Made by a program: the position numbers and the translations under genes
Shown: one piece after another, positions 1 through 10,334 of the stretch
How positions within the stretch are numbered: position 1 is the stretch's first letter
Layout of the letters: every line of letters begins with the position of its first letter
From: an uncultured Alphaproteobacteria bacterium
GTDB taxonomy: Bacteria > Pseudomonadota > Alphaproteobacteria > UBA8366 > GCA-2717185
Direction: 5' to 3'
Length of the DNA stretch: 64,000 nucleotides
Assembly: GCA_943788635.1 (NCBI GenBank)
Contig: CALSRA010000005.1
Span: 1 to 64,000, forward strand
The notes under the pieces: model-generated
What the model was told of the DNA's origin: nothing
The model's database searches: none
Seen by the model: the letters and a program-made list of their open reading frames with translations, nothing else

Positions 1-2875
1 TGCAGCAGGATCGCATTGTTCACGACCGTGCCGATCAGGATGACAAAGCCCAGCAGGGTCAGCATATCGAGCGGTTGGAAATAGAACTGGTTCAGCGCGA
101 CCAGCCCGGCCACGCCGCCGGCCGTCGCCAGCGGGACGGAAAGGAGAATGATCAGCGGATAAAAGAAGCTCTCGAACAGCACGGCCATCACCAGGAACAC
201 GATGACCAACGCCATCAACAGGTCGATCTGCATCTCCGCCCAGGTCTCGGCCAGCTTGTCAGCCGCACCAGAAAACCGAATCTGGACGCCCGGCGGCAAA
301 CCTTCGGCATTCAGTCTATCGACGACACCGCGTTGCAGTATCTCGACCGCTTCGCCCAGCGCCAGAGTATCCCTGGGCTGGATTTCCAGCGTAATCGTCC
401 GCACCCGTTCGACATGGCGGATCGAGGTCGGCCCCGCGGTAATTTCAATGTCGGCCAGCGACCGCAGCGGCAGGATCGTGCCCGACCGCGTGACAATCGG
501 CATATCGCCGATCCCCTGGGTCTGGCCGATGGCCGCATCCGGCCCGGTCAGCATTAGATCAAGCCGGTCCGCGCCAATCGTGATTTCAGTGACCCGTAGC
601 CCGTCATTAAAGGCGTCGACGGTGTCGCCCAGTTCACGCGCGGTCACGCCATTGTCGGCCAACCGGACAGGATCGGGATTGACCCGCACCTCGGGTGCAC
701 CCAGCTCCAGTCCTGGCTTCGGCTGCAACTGGTTGCCCTCTTGCCGTGGCAATACTTCCTGGACCATGAAATTCGCCCGCTGCGCAACGCCGATGACGGT
801 TTCCAGATCAGCGCCGGAAATATCGATATCAATCGAACGTGACCCGCGCACACCCCGGCCAAAGATCGACCGTTGCGACATGACGCCGAAGGTACCGGGT
901 TCCCGAAAGATGGGTTTCTGCAAAACCGGCAGCAATTCAGCCGCCCGCATACCATCAAGCGCACGGGCGCCGACAATGGTGAATTTCCGGAAGGTGACAA
1001 AGAAGAAATGTTCCATCTTCGGTGTACCGTCAGCTGCATCTTCCGGCCCCGTTTCCTGAGCCCAGTAAGGCTGCACCGCATTTTCGAGATCCTGGGCAAT
1101 GCCCATCGTCGTTTCCAGGTTGTAACCGGGCGGCGGCAGGATAAAGCCGATAATCAGGTTTTGATTACCTTTCGGCAGGTATTCCAGTTTTGGCAGAAAC
1201 TGCCAGGTTGCAAAGGCTGTCACTGTCGTAAGCACCAATACGAGCGCGGCGGCCAGGATACGGTTGCGAATGACCAGGGCTGCCAGCGACGTCACCGCGG
1301 TCACGAACCATCGCGCAAAGTCATCGAGTACCGGGATCCGAATTCCTTCGCCGGGCGATTTCACGTCATGCGCCAGCAGCCGCTGCGACAGCGCCGGGAT
1401 AACGGTAATCGACACGAGCAGCGACAACAGAACCGCCACCGATATGGCGACGCCGATATCCCGAAAGAGCTGCCCGACCTCAAGCTGCATGATCAGAATC
1501 GGTACGAAGGCCAGAACGGTTGTCAGCGCCGATACCAGGATCGCGCCCCACACCTGCTGTGCCCCCCGATACGCCGCTTCCGGCGCGGAAAAGCCGCGTT
1601 CGCGATGCCGGTAAATATTCTCAAGCACAACAATTGCCGCATCGACGACCATACCGACCGCAAACGCGATCCCCGCCAGGGACACGACGTTAAGCGACCG
1701 ACCAAGCATCGCCATTGCCACGAATGATGCGATGACCGACACCGGGATCGCCATCCCGATGACCAGCGTCGCCCGGCCTGATCGCAGGAAGATCAGCAGA
1801 ATGATCACCGCGAGCGCGCCACCGACGTAAATATTCTGAATGACCAGATCGATCGCCGACTGGATATAGATCGTTTCGTCGTAAAGCTGTTCGACCTCCA
1901 GCCCCTCGGCAGCGAGGATACCCTGCTTGAGTTCCTCGACCGCTTCGCGCACACCGGCCATCGTTTCGATGACATTCGCACCGGTTTCGCGTTTCACGGC
2001 GAAGGCAATCGATGCTTCGCCCAGCGTCCGTATCCGTGCGGTCGGCTTCTTGTATCCAAACTGGACGGTCGCGATATCGGCAATGGTCACCCGTCCGGCC
2101 TGCGAGCGGCCCGGCGTATCGTCAGAACGGACCACAACAGCCCCGACATCCTCGGACGTTTTGAATTCATTGTCGGTACGGACGATGTATCGACGTTTGC
2201 CTTCCAGAACATCGCCCCACTGACCGACGCATTCGCAGCGCGCAGCCGGTTGACAATATCGGACACCGTCAAATTATATCGTGCCATCTTTTCGGGATTG
2301 ACGATGACCTGCAACTCGCGGTCGCCGCCCCCGTAGACATCGACGCGCCCCACACCGGCCACACGCTCGATACGCTCCTTGACCACGTCCTCGGCAAAAT
2401 CGCCGAATGTGTGGATTTGCCGGTCGTTCCCGGGAAGCCGGGACAGGCGAAACCAGGCGATGGCATTGTCATCCGCGCCCGACGTTTTGAGGGTCGGCTC
2501 ATCGGCCTCGTCCGGGGTAACCATTGACCCGGGACAACCGGTTCGAAAACAAGCAGCAGCGCCTTGTCCATATTCTGCGATATATCGAATTCCAGCTCGA
2601 TACTGCCCCAGATTGTCCTCGGCACTGGCACCCATCCGCTTGAGGCCTTCCAGCCCCTTCAATGCCTCTTCCTGGCGATTGATGATTTCGCGTTCGACTT
2701 CGGAGGGCGCCGCAGCCGAACCAGTTGGTCGTAACCGTGATGACAGGGCGATGCAGATCCGGCGCAAGCTGAAATCGGAATGGTATTCAAGGCAACGAGT
2801 CCGAACAGGACCGCCAGAATCACCGCAGCCAGGACAGCAATCGGCCGTTGAATTGAAAAGCTGAATCAGATTCAT
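1..2875 (-). pseudogene. RND efflux permease (AcrB/HAE1 type), frameshifted 5' part, 3' end outside window
   Basis: Inner-membrane proton-driven resistance-nodulation-division transporter that would pump small molecules out through a tripartite complex. From about 2213 down to base 1 one frame is open and carries RND landmarks: a VVLENIYRHRERG stretch after a membrane segment, a second hydrophobic half, and a GFVILIGTVVNNAILL segment at the window edge. The first 660 bases are broken. The start encodes MNLIQL, but reading the family-like sequence (IQRPIAVLAAV, then PDLHRPVITVTTNW, then APSEVEREI, then DISQNMDKALLLV) requires changes of frame near 2857, 2773, 2714, 2607, 2547, 2515 and 2216. 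Most of these are one-base changes in 3-4 base homopolymers. The gene lies 15 bases downstream of its fusion protein. It is either a decayed gene or a real gene with consensus errors, and the intact downstream 2.2 kb favours errors or very recent damage. Confidence 0.85.
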
Positions 2876-2890
2876 GCCAGCATACCTGTC

Positions 2891-4063
2891 TTAAGACTTG
2901 TCGGGTGCGGCGGCGTCTGGTTCAGGCGCCGGCATCCCTTCATAGGAAACACTTTGCCCGGGATGCAGCCTTTCGTTCCCGCGAATGACGGTAACATCGC
3001 CGAGCACCAACCCGCCGGTCACTTCGAACCGGTTGCCAACGGCGCTGCCCAACGTCACCACACGCTCTACCGCTTTGCCGTTTTCAACAACAAAGGCGAT
3101 AACCTGACCAACACGGGGAATAACGGCGTCCTTATGCACGGACATAACAACCCGTGACTTGCCGATAGGCACATGGACCGTCACGCTCTGGTTGGTCGCA
3201 AGGCCCAGCTCGTTTGCAACGGCACCGTTAAAATCCGGTACCAAACGAACAGGACGGGTTCGGGTCAACGTATCCTCGCTCGGCACCAGCGCACGAACGC
3301 TTGCCTGGCGGACCATCCCGCCATCCAGGACGATCTTCACGCTATGCCCCGGTATCAGACCGCCAACCCGGTCGGCCGGTACATGCGCCTCGATTTCCAG
3401 CGCTTCTTCATTGATCAGCGTCACCACCGGGTCGCCAACATTGAGATAGGCCCCGGCCACCGTATGCTTCTCGGAAACCACCGCATTGTAAGGCGCGCGA
3501 ATCTGACTGTTATACAGGTCAATCTCCGCCAGACGGAGTTCGGCCGCCGCGCTGCCGACATCGGCTTCGCGTTCGGCTACCTCACTGCGAAATTTCGTCA
3601 CTTCGTTGCTTTTGTCTTCGAAACGGGCCTGCGAGAATGCCGCAGATTTCCGCAAATTCTGCAGACGTGCCAGTTCCTGCTCGGTCAGGGCAAGCTGTGC
3701 CTTTGCAGTCCGCAGGCCAGCCTGTTTTGATTTCAGAACAGCCGCCGCGAGTTCCCGGCTCCAGCGAATACGCTCGGGAACGATACTGGCAAGGACATCG
3801 CCTTTCTTGACCCTGTTTCCAACCGCGACCTTTATTTCCCCAACCGGGCCACGCATCAACGAGGGCAACGACGCCAGTCTGGGTCGCGGCGAACCGGCCA
3901 ATCACCGGCAATGGTCTGCGACAAGGGCTCTTCAACAACCACATCCACCTTGACGGCAGCAGCAAAATTCTGCGCGACGGCTGATCCGGGATTGATCACC
4001 GCTGGCAAAGCCGACAAAAACAACGAATGCGGCACGCAATGCCACCATGGTACTTCCACTCAT
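2891..4063 (-). pseudogene. RND periplasmic adaptor (membrane fusion protein), frameshifted N-terminal part
   Basis: HlyD/AcrA-type adaptor that links the RND permease to an outer-membrane channel. The ATG at 4063 opens a signal-peptide-like sequence (MSGSTMVALRAAFVVFVGFA) that continues in a second frame as LPAVINPGSAVAQ and then VEEPLSQTI. Frame changes are needed near 4003, 3906 and 3850. From about 3850 to 2891 the frame is clean, with a lipoyl/barrel-sandwich segment (GPVGEIKVAVGNRVKKGDVLA), a coiled-coil hairpin with RTAKAQLALTEQELARL, the second lipoyl half (IRAPYNAVVSEKHTVAGAYLNVGDPVVTL) and beta-barrel domains. It precedes the permease in the same operon. The damage resembles that in the permease start, so the two should be judged together. 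Confidence 0.82.
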
Positions 4064-4279
4064 CAAAGAACCTCAAATCGGCAGGCACGCTTCACAGCTC
4101 GCCGCCTTATACATAAAACTAATTGCAAAAATAAACACAAAAAAGCAAACAAATCACTGCTGCGACGGTCATTTAGTCTGCCCCGCGCTTTGGCGTATCG
4201 TTCTAGACTGGAGATATGGCATCATATTGCCTCACCTTGCTGCACCGCAACATATTTTTCCCCAAACTCTGGAGCGGCG

Positions 4280-5209
4280 ATGACGACCACACTTTTTACG
4301 CATGAAGCCTGCACGCAACACGATCCGGGTGCAGGGCATCCGGAATCGACCGCCCGGTTGAAAGCCGTATTGTCCGCGTTGGATGATGCGGCCTTCGCAG
4401 CGCTCGCAAGGCAGGAAGCGCCGCAGGCGACGATTGAGCAGATATCCAGAATCCATCCCCGGGACCATGCGATGCGGGTTCTCGCCAGCATTCCGGCGCA
4501 TGGCTATGTTCGGCTTGATGGCGACACCGTCGTTTCACCCGATTCAGGGGACGCCACATTGCGCGCGGCAGGCGCTGTCTGCGCTGCTATCGACCTCGTT
4601 CTGTCAGGTACATCGAAGAACGCCTTTTGCGCCGTCAGGCCGCCGGGCCATCACGCCGTGGCGGAAATCCCCATGGGTTTCTGCATATTCAACAGCGTTG
4701 CCGTTGGCGCAGCGCATGCCCGGGAAACACATGGCTTGGAGCGCGTCGCCGTTGTGGATTTCGATGTCCATCATGGCAACGGCACGCAGGCGTCCTTTTA
4801 TAACGACCCGAACCTGTTTTACGCATCAACCCATCAGGCACCACTCTACCCCGGGACAGGATCCGTTCATGAACAGGGCTGCCAGAACAATATCGTCAAT
4901 GCCCCGCTGCCACCCGGCGCCGGGTCGGACATGTTTCGTGATGCCATGACAGATCGCATCCTGCCGGAATTGCGCCGGTTCTCACCCGACCTGCTTCTTG
5001 TCTCTGCCGGATTCGATGCACATGAAGACGACCCGCTTGCCGGACTAAGGTTTACCGACGACGACTTTCGATGGGTAACACATGAATTGGCGGAATTGGC
5101 GGACAACTGCTGCGGCGGCCGGCTGGTATCGGCACTCGAAGGAGGATACGACCTGGATGCTCTGGCGCGTAGTGCGGCAATCCATGTTGCGACACTAATG
5201 GAAGCCTGA
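4280..5209 (+). CDS. histone deacetylase family protein (class II HDAC-like amidohydrolase)
   Basis: Zinc amidohydrolase of the arginase/deacetylase fold, 309 residues, full length. Bacterial members remove acetyl groups from polyamines, lysine side chains or small amides; the substrate here cannot be read from sequence. Visible motifs: HPES at 20-23, RPPGHHA with the catalytic His pair at 124-125, the metal site DFDVHHGNG at 160-168, the second metal Asp in AGFDAHEDDPLAG at 246, and the transition-state Tyr in LEGGYD at 290. The start was chosen at the ATG preceded by GGAG; an upstream in-frame extension is not protein-like. It is divergent from the efflux genes and converges with the response regulator downstream. 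Confidence 0.9.
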   Translation: MTTTLFTHEACTQHDPGAGHPESTARLKAVLSALDDAAFAALARQEAPQATIEQISRIHPRDHAMRVLASIPAHGYVRLDGDTVVSPDSGDATLRAAGAVCAAIDLVLSGTSKNAFCAVRPPGHHAVAEIPMGFCIFNSVAVGAAHARETHGLERVAVVDFDVHHGNGTQASFYNDPNLFYASTHQAPLYPGTGSVHEQGCQNNIVNAPLPPGAGSDMFRDAMTDRILPELRRFSPDLLLVSAGFDAHEDDPLAGLRFTDDDFRWVTHELAELADNCCGGRLVSALEGGYDLDALARSAAIHVATLMEA

Positions 5210-5226
5210 CGAAGTCTGTAAAACTG

Positions 5227-5598
5227 TTACTTGTCGATCAGGCCGGCATGCATAAGCCTGGACTTGACCGTGCGGTTGTCGATTGGCTTCATGATGTACT
5301 CGTCGGCGCCCGCGGAAATTGCCTCCTGCACGTACCCGATGTCGGTCTCCGCCGTGCAAAAAACCACAACTGGCAGACTGCCACCTTCGCACTGCCGCAG
5401 CGCGAGCAGGAACTCTATCCCGTCCATCACCGGCATGTGCCAGTCCAGCAAGATCGCATCCGGCATGGACTTGCTGCAGGTATCCAGCGCGCACCGACCA
5501 TCCTCGGCCTCAACAACCGAAAATTCCAGACCTTCAAGAATCTGGCGTGCAACCTTCCGAACAGGCAAAGAGTCATCGACGACCAGACATGATTTCAT
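5227..5598 (-). CDS. single-domain response regulator (CheY-like receiver)
   Basis: A 123-residue receiver domain with no output domain. The acidic pocket is at D8-D9, the phospho-acceptor Asp at 52 in ILLDWHMPVMDG, the switch Thr at 82 and the conserved Lys at 104 in YIMKP. Such proteins act by protein-protein contact, as CheY or phosphorelay intermediates do. No histidine kinase adjoins it, so the partner is unknown. It ends 17 bases from the convergent deacetylase-like gene. Confidence 0.9.
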   Translation of the reverse strand: MKSCLVVDDSLPVRKVARQILEGLEFSVVEAEDGRCALDTCSKSMPDAILLDWHMPVMDGIEFLLALRQCEGGSLPVVVFCTAETDIGYVQEAISAGADEYIMKPIDNRTVKSRLMHAGLIDK

Positions 5599-5857
5599 GC
5601 CAAAAACCTTAACTGTTCACGCGCGGGGCAAAATCCCCACCAGACTAAAACGCTACTAAAAACAGATAAATGAACAGTTAACACAATGTAATGACGAAAC
5701 TTAACCATTGCAGAGCTGATCAGCACCACGCAGGCGCCATAATTTGCACGCCTTGCCAGGAACCCGCTGGCAATAGGGAACATAGCCTTGGACACATCCC
5801 CGCCTCAGGACTAAACTCCGCCTCCAGCAAGGTGGTGTGGTAAAGAAGAGGCGGTCG

Positions 5858-6109
5858 ATGACCGGTGCGGAAAGTCCCCCCGAAGATATCTCCAAGTTAG
5901 GGTTCGAAGAGGCCCTGAAGGAATTGGAGCAGATTGTTCGGGCGCTTGAATCAGGTGATGCCAAACTGGATGACGCCATTACATCGTACGAACGTGGTGC
6001 CGCCCTGAAAAAGCATTGCGAAGCCAAGCTTACAGAAGCGAAAAGTCGCATTGAGCGTATTTCGTTCAGCAGCGATGGCGCCAATACAGAGCCCGCGAAC
6101 ATTGGCTAG
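5858..6109 (+). CDS. xseB: exodeoxyribonuclease VII small subunit
   Basis: Small subunit of ExoVII, which degrades single-stranded DNA bidirectionally with XseA. It has 83 residues from the ATG at 5858, which follows AAGAGG at good spacing; a GTG at 5837 would add seven residues. The core FEEALKELEQIVRALESGDAKLDDAITSYERGAAL is the family signature and forms the expected two-helix coil. It overlaps the start of ispA by 35 bases, the usual xseB-ispA-dxs arrangement. Confidence 0.95.
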   Translation: MTGAESPPEDISKLGFEEALKELEQIVRALESGDAKLDDAITSYERGAALKKHCEAKLTEAKSRIERISFSSDGANTEPANIG

Positions 6110-7010
6110 CACAGTCCCCGCAGCACTGGCGTTGGAAAAATCCCTGCGCGATACGGCACGTGATGTCGACGCTGTTCTGGGGCGTACCCTTCCCGCAAGC
6201 GAGGGTCCAGAAGCGCGCCTGTTCGAATCGATGCGATACGCCACCCTGGGCGGCGGCAAGCGTTTTCGGCCGTTTTTGGTCGTCCAAAGCGCGAAACTGT
6301 TTTCTGTTCAGGAGGCTGCGGCATTGCGGGTCGCAGCAGCGGTTGAGCTCGTCCACAGTTATTCCCTGGTTCATGACGACCTGCCGGCAATGGATGACGA
6401 TGATTTGCGACGCGGTCAGCCCACGGTCCACAAGAAATTCGACGAAGCTACTGCGATACTCGCCGGTGACGCCTTGTTGACCCTGGCGTTTGAAATACTG
6501 GCAGACCACCGGACGCACGAAAATGCAGAAGTCCGGACGGAGCTTGTCACCGCCCTGGCGAAGGCCGCCGGAGGCCGCGGCATGGTCGGTGGCCAGATAC
6601 TGGACCTTGCAGCAGAAACGACGGATTTGGACATCGGCGCAATAACGCGCCTGCAACGGTTGAAAACCGGTGCAATGATTGCATTTTCATGTGAAGCCGG
6701 CGCCATTCTGGGGCGCGCATCGACGGATGCGCGTGAAGCACTACGGGGGTATGCCCATGATCTTGGGCTGACCTTCCAGATTGCTGACGACCTGCTTGAC
6801 GTCGAGGGAACGATAGAGGAAACAGGGAAGGCTGTAGGCAAGGATGCCGATGCGGGTAAAGCTACGTTCGTGTCAATACTTGGCGCTGAACGGGCAAGAG
6901 CCCAGGCCCAATTGCTTGCTGCACAGGCAGTCGAACATCTCGCGATGTTCGATAGCGCAGCCGACCTGCTGAGAAACGCTGCGACGTTCGTCGTCGAGAG
7001 ACGCAGCTAG
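6075..7010 (+). CDS. ispA: (2E,6E)-farnesyl diphosphate synthase / polyprenyl synthetase
   Basis: Condenses IPP with DMAPP and GPP to make farnesyl diphosphate, feeding undecaprenyl phosphate, quinones and hopanoids. It has 311 residues from the ATG at 6075. The GGGKRFRP substrate motif is near residue 59, the first Asp-rich motif [10 protein letters not shown] is at 101-110, and the second, DDLLD, is in [12 protein letters not shown]. Alternative starts exist at 6051 (TTG) and 6103 (TTG). It sits between xseB and dxs in one transcription unit, 19 bases before dxs. Confidence 0.95.
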   Translation: MAPIQSPRTLASTVPAALALEKSLRDTARDVDAVLGRTLPASEGPEARLFESMRYATLGGGKRFRPFLVVQSAKLFSVQEAAALRVAAAVELVHSYSLVHDDLPAMDDDDLRRGQPTVHKKFDEATAILAGDALLTLAFEILADHRTHENAEVRTELVTALAKAAGGRGMVGGQILDLAAETTDLDIGAITRLQRLKTGAMIAFSCEAGAILGRASTDAREALRGYAHDLGLTFQIADDLLDVEGTIEETGKAVGKDADAGKATFVSILGAERARAQAQLLAAQAVEHLAMFDSAADLLRNAATFVVERRS

Positions 7011-7029
7011 ACAAACGAGGAGATACGGC

Positions 7030-8946
7030 GTGAGTCCAAATACGCCACTGCTGGACACGGTTAGTTTTCCGGCCGATATTCGTAAGCTGGAAGAATCCCA
7101 GCTTCGCCAGCTTGCAGACGAGTTGCGAACGGAAACCATTGATGCAGTTTCCCAAACCGGCGGTCACCTTGGCGCGGGGCTGGGTGTTGTCGAATTGACG
7201 GTCGCAATTCACCACGTATTCGACACCCCACATGATCGGTTGATTTTTGACGTTGGCCATCAATGTTATCCCCACAAGATCCTGACCGGCCGGCGCGATA
7301 GAATCCGCACGCTGCGGCAGGCAGGCGGTCTGTCCGGGTTTACGAAGCGTTCGGAAAGCGAATACGACCCGTTCGGTGCCGCCCACAGTTCCACATCAAT
7401 TTCCGCCGGATTGGGCATGCAGGTCGCCAGCGACTTGCAGGGCGTCAAACGTAACGCAATCTGCGTCATTGGCGATGGCGCCATGAGCGCCGGCATGGCC
7501 TATGAAGCGATGAATAATGCCGGCTCTATGGACGCCCGGCTCATTGTGATCCTGAATGACAATGATATGTCGATCGCACCGCCGGTCGGCGCATTCAGCG
7601 CGCATCTGTCGCGATTGATTTCATCAAAACAGTATCGGTCACTGCGCCATCTCGGTGGGGTCATCGCGCATAAGTTCCCCAAATCGGTTGAGCAGGCCGC
7701 CAAAAAAGCCGAGGAATATGCACGCGGCATGGTCACCGGTGGAACATTGTTCGAAGAACTCGGCTTCTATTATGTCGGCCCCATTGACGGGCACAACCTG
7801 GAACACCTGATCCCGATCCTGAAGAACGTGCGGGACGACACGGAATCCGGGCCAATCCTGATCCATTGCGTTACACAAAAAGGCAAAGGATACGAACCTG
7901 CAGAAAAATCCGACGACAAATATCATGGTGTCGGAAAATTCGATGTCATCACCGGCACGCTGCAGAAGGGTATCTCGAACGCCCCGTCCTATACCAAGGT
8001 GTTTGCCCAAAGCCTTGTAAAGGAAGCGGAGATCGATGACCGTATCTGCGCGGTAACGGCAGCAATGCCATCCGGAACCGGCCTTAATCTGTTTGCCGAG
8101 CGCTTCCCCGAACGCACATTTGATGTCGGCATTGCCGAACAGCATGGTGTTACCTTCGCCGCCGGCATGGCGACCGAAGGTATGAAACCGTTTACGGCAA
8201 TTTATTCGACATTCCTGCAACGCGGTTACGATCAGGTCGTGCACGATGTTGCGATTCAAAGCCTGCCTGTGAGGTTTGCGATCGACCGAGCCGGTGTTGT
8301 CGGTGCAGATGGCAATACCCATTGCGGTGCATTTGACCTGGCCTATCTTGGTTGCCTTCCCAATTTCGTCATCATGGCAGCGGCTGATGAATCTGAATTG
8401 ATGCACATGGTTGCGACCGCTGTTGGCATCAACGACCGACCATCAGCCTTCCGCTATCCACGCGGCGACGGTGTCGGTATCGAAATGCCCGAAACCGGCA
8501 CGGCACTGGAAATTGGCAAGGGCCGAATTATCCAGGAAGGCAGCACGGTTGCGATCCTGTCTCTTGGCACCCGACTGGGCGAATCGCTGAAGGCTGCCGA
8601 GGAACTGGCCGCCCGTGGCTTATCGACAACCGTGGCCGACGCCCGGTTCATGAAGCCACTGGATGAATCATTGATCAGGCAATTGGCGGCGGAGCATGAG
8701 GTGCTGATTACCATCGAAGAAGGATCTGTCGGCGGCTTTGGAAGCCACGTCCTGCAATTTCTCGCAATGGATGGCCTGCTCGATTCCGGCCTGAAGGTAA
8801 GACCAATGTGCCTGCCGGACATCTTTATCGAGCAGGATAGTCAGTTCAACCAGTATGATATCGCTGGCCTGAATGCTCGGCATATCGTCGCCACAGCGCT
8901 TACAGCACTTGGCCGCGATTCCCTTGAGGAACCGGTTCGCGCCTGA
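7030..8946 (+). CDS. dxs: 1-deoxy-D-xylulose-5-phosphate synthase
   Basis: Thiamine-diphosphate enzyme that joins pyruvate and glyceraldehyde-3-phosphate, the first step of the MEP isoprenoid pathway. It has 638 residues, typical length. The GTG start follows GGAG. Recognisable parts are the N-terminal [14 protein letters not shown] segment, the ThDP-binding [18 protein letters not shown] to LNDNDMSI region, the central transketolase domain with [15 protein letters not shown], and the C-terminal domain with [13 protein letters not shown]. It is the third gene after xseB and ispA. Its usual downstream partner tlyA is displaced by 4.8 kb of inserted DNA. Confidence 0.97.
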   Translation: MSPNTPLLDTVSFPADIRKLEESQLRQLADELRTETIDAVSQTGGHLGAGLGVVELTVAIHHVFDTPHDRLIFDVGHQCYPHKILTGRRDRIRTLRQAGGLSGFTKRSESEYDPFGAAHSSTSISAGLGMQVASDLQGVKRNAICVIGDGAMSAGMAYEAMNNAGSMDARLIVILNDNDMSIAPPVGAFSAHLSRLISSKQYRSLRHLGGVIAHKFPKSVEQAAKKAEEYARGMVTGGTLFEELGFYYVGPIDGHNLEHLIPILKNVRDDTESGPILIHCVTQKGKGYEPAEKSDDKYHGVGKFDVITGTLQKGISNAPSYTKVFAQSLVKEAEIDDRICAVTAAMPSGTGLNLFAERFPERTFDVGIAEQHGVTFAAGMATEGMKPFTAIYSTFLQRGYDQVVHDVAIQSLPVRFAIDRAGVVGADGNTHCGAFDLAYLGCLPNFVIMAAADESELMHMVATAVGINDRPSAFRYPRGDGVGIEMPETGTALEIGKGRIIQEGSTVAILSLGTRLGESLKAAEELAARGLSTTVADARFMKPLDESLIRQLAAEHEVLITIEEGSVGGFGSHVLQFLAMDGLLDSGLKVRPMCLPDIFIEQDSQFNQYDIAGLNARHIVATALTALGRDSLEEPVRA

Positions 8947-9310
8947 CCTGGACGCTCTACGCCGCATATGACGAATGCTTTGGGGTAATCCGTTACCGAA
9001 TCATTTGCGCCTATACGGACGCAAATGACGAGTCATCGCCTTTCACGCCATGAAATGCAGCGCACCGTCGGTACGTGCGCCGCTGCTGCTGTGCAGTTCG
9101 AAGCCGACCCAACCGCGCTTAATCAACCTTAGATTACTGATTAAAAAGAATCTTCTCGCTTCCAGCCAAGTCGCCTGGCAGCGACGAAAATTCACAATAT
9201 CGCAAAAACAATTTCCATACTAAAAATAGGGACAAAAGGCCTTTAGTTACAACCTCAGAAAGAAGACGATTTTCCTGTTAACCATAAATCTGTCAAACAG
9301 GAGAATGACT
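8947..9310. other. intergenic region downstream of dxs, AT-rich toward the orphan gene
   Basis: No convincing coding frame. It contains a 9-base perfect inverted repeat at 9001-9028 and becomes AT-rich from about 9120 (runs such as ATTAAAAAGAAT and ACTAAAAATAGGG). The AT-rich part is likely to hold the promoter of the gene at 9311. The base composition differs visibly from the flanking housekeeping genes. Confidence 0.6.
9001..9028. repeat. 9-base perfect inverted repeat after dxs
   Basis: TCATTTGCG at 9001-9009 and CGCAAATGA at 9020-9028 with a 10-base loop. It lies 54 bases after the dxs stop. There is no T-run on either side, so it is not a classical intrinsic terminator. It could be an mRNA 3' hairpin or a protein-binding site. 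Confidence 0.5.
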
Positions 9311-10036
9311 ATGACAACGCTGACCTCTCAAGAACTAGACGATATCCAAAAATTCATCGACCAGAAAATTGAGTATGCTGCGGACCTCGGTCTGAAATTG
9401 AACGTCGATGATGATATGTGGAAGTGGCGGGAACTCATGAACAGTGCCGCCGGTACCGTCGGCGCATCCAAAACGCTCGATCCACTGTTGAACGACGTGC
9501 AACCGGGGAATTCCTTCTGGGTTCACCTGACGGACCAGCGAGGCGAAATCATCGCCTGTCAGGCCAATCGTTACCTCGAAACCGAGGACTTCGTCAGCGA
9601 ATACGTTTCAACCCACCGCTTCTTCGGAAACCGGTGCCCCACGCTGCAACACTATCCTGTTCACCTTGTGGAATCCGTCCCGGTCTTGCGGGGCAAGATC
9701 AATTTTGGCGGTGGTGGCTGGGTTCACCCGGATTGGCGAAGGCAGGCTCTTAGTGGCTATCTGAACCGTATTGGCCGAACATTGGCACTACGCCATTTTT
9801 TGATCGACTATTATATCGGCTTCATTTCAGCGACGCCCAACCACCGGAAATACGGACCAAACCGGCAGGGACTCACAAATCGCCGTCATCTGTTAACGGG
9901 AATGTATCCGGGCCGCGGTGGCGACCTAGACGTTGATATCTACTGGATGCATCGTGGAGAGTTGATGAACCAGATTGTCGATGAATCCAATCAAGAACTG
10001 GATGAGGTGGCACCTTTGACGATACGGACAGCGTAA
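9311..10036 (+). CDS. orphan protein with GNAT-like acyltransferase features
   Basis: Not recognised with certainty. It has 241 residues from the ATG at 9311, which has AGGAG seven bases upstream; the ATG at 9305 is too close to that site. After a charged N-terminal helix there is a predicted beta strand SFWVHLTDQRGEIIACQ, then a glycine-rich stretch INFGGGGWVHPDWRRQALSGYLNRIGRTLAL. That stretch resembles the acyl-CoA pyrophosphate loop and following helix of GNAT proteins, though the canonical Q/R-x-x-G-x-G/A is imperfect (RRQALSG). The protein is soluble with no signal peptide. It lies inside the insert that separates dxs from tlyA and overlaps the 3' end of a convergent PAS-like remnant by 46 bases. 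Confidence 0.55.
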   Translation: MTTLTSQELDDIQKFIDQKIEYAADLGLKLNVDDDMWKWRELMNSAAGTVGASKTLDPLLNDVQPGNSFWVHLTDQRGEIIACQANRYLETEDFVSEYVSTHRFFGNRCPTLQHYPVHLVESVPVLRGKINFGGGGWVHPDWRRQALSGYLNRIGRTLALRHFLIDYYIGFISATPNHRKYGPNRQGLTNRRHLLTGMYPGRGGDLDVDIYWMHRGELMNQIVDESNQELDEVAPLTIRTA

Positions 10037-10334
10037 ACGAGGCGAACCACTCGCCCCATCTTATCCACAACGGGTAGCATCAGCCGGACATAGTGCCGGC
10101 TGATGTCCCCGATGGCCTGGTCAATTTCGTGGTAGATGGGAACGCGCTCTCGAATACTGATCAGGTATTCTGATGCACAGGCCCGGTAATGCATCCGGCT
10201 CTGATGTTGGCCAAGACGCCGATTTGAAGCGTCACTGAACGCCGTCAATTTTGCATGATCTTGCGTGACAAAATTAAACGGGTCATCCGGCGTAACGTCA
10301 GCCCAGCAGACATTGCGCAATACTTCCGGTGGCA
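9991..10334 (-). pseudogene. C-terminal fragment of a PAS-like protein, cut by the IS1380 element
   Basis: The frame encodes LPPEVLRNVCWADVTPDDP, then RMHYRACASEYLISIRERVPIYHEIDQ, then RHYVRLMLPVVDKMGRVVRLVYAVR. This pattern is typical of small PAS-like sensor proteins of Rhodospirillales (related to PAS_5). The family normally has some 60 further N-terminal residues, including a ..Y/F..W..L.AG...P...DF segment, which is absent here. The recognisable homology stops exactly at the inverted repeat of the IS element at 10335, and an ATG at 10353 lies inside that repeat. I therefore read it as a 5'-truncated gene rather than a complete 120-residue protein. Confidence 0.65.

Noticed and set aside
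9305..9310. Alternative start ATG at 9305 for the orphan gene
   Set aside because: It is one base from AGGAG, too close for initiation. The ATG at 9311 has seven bases of spacing.
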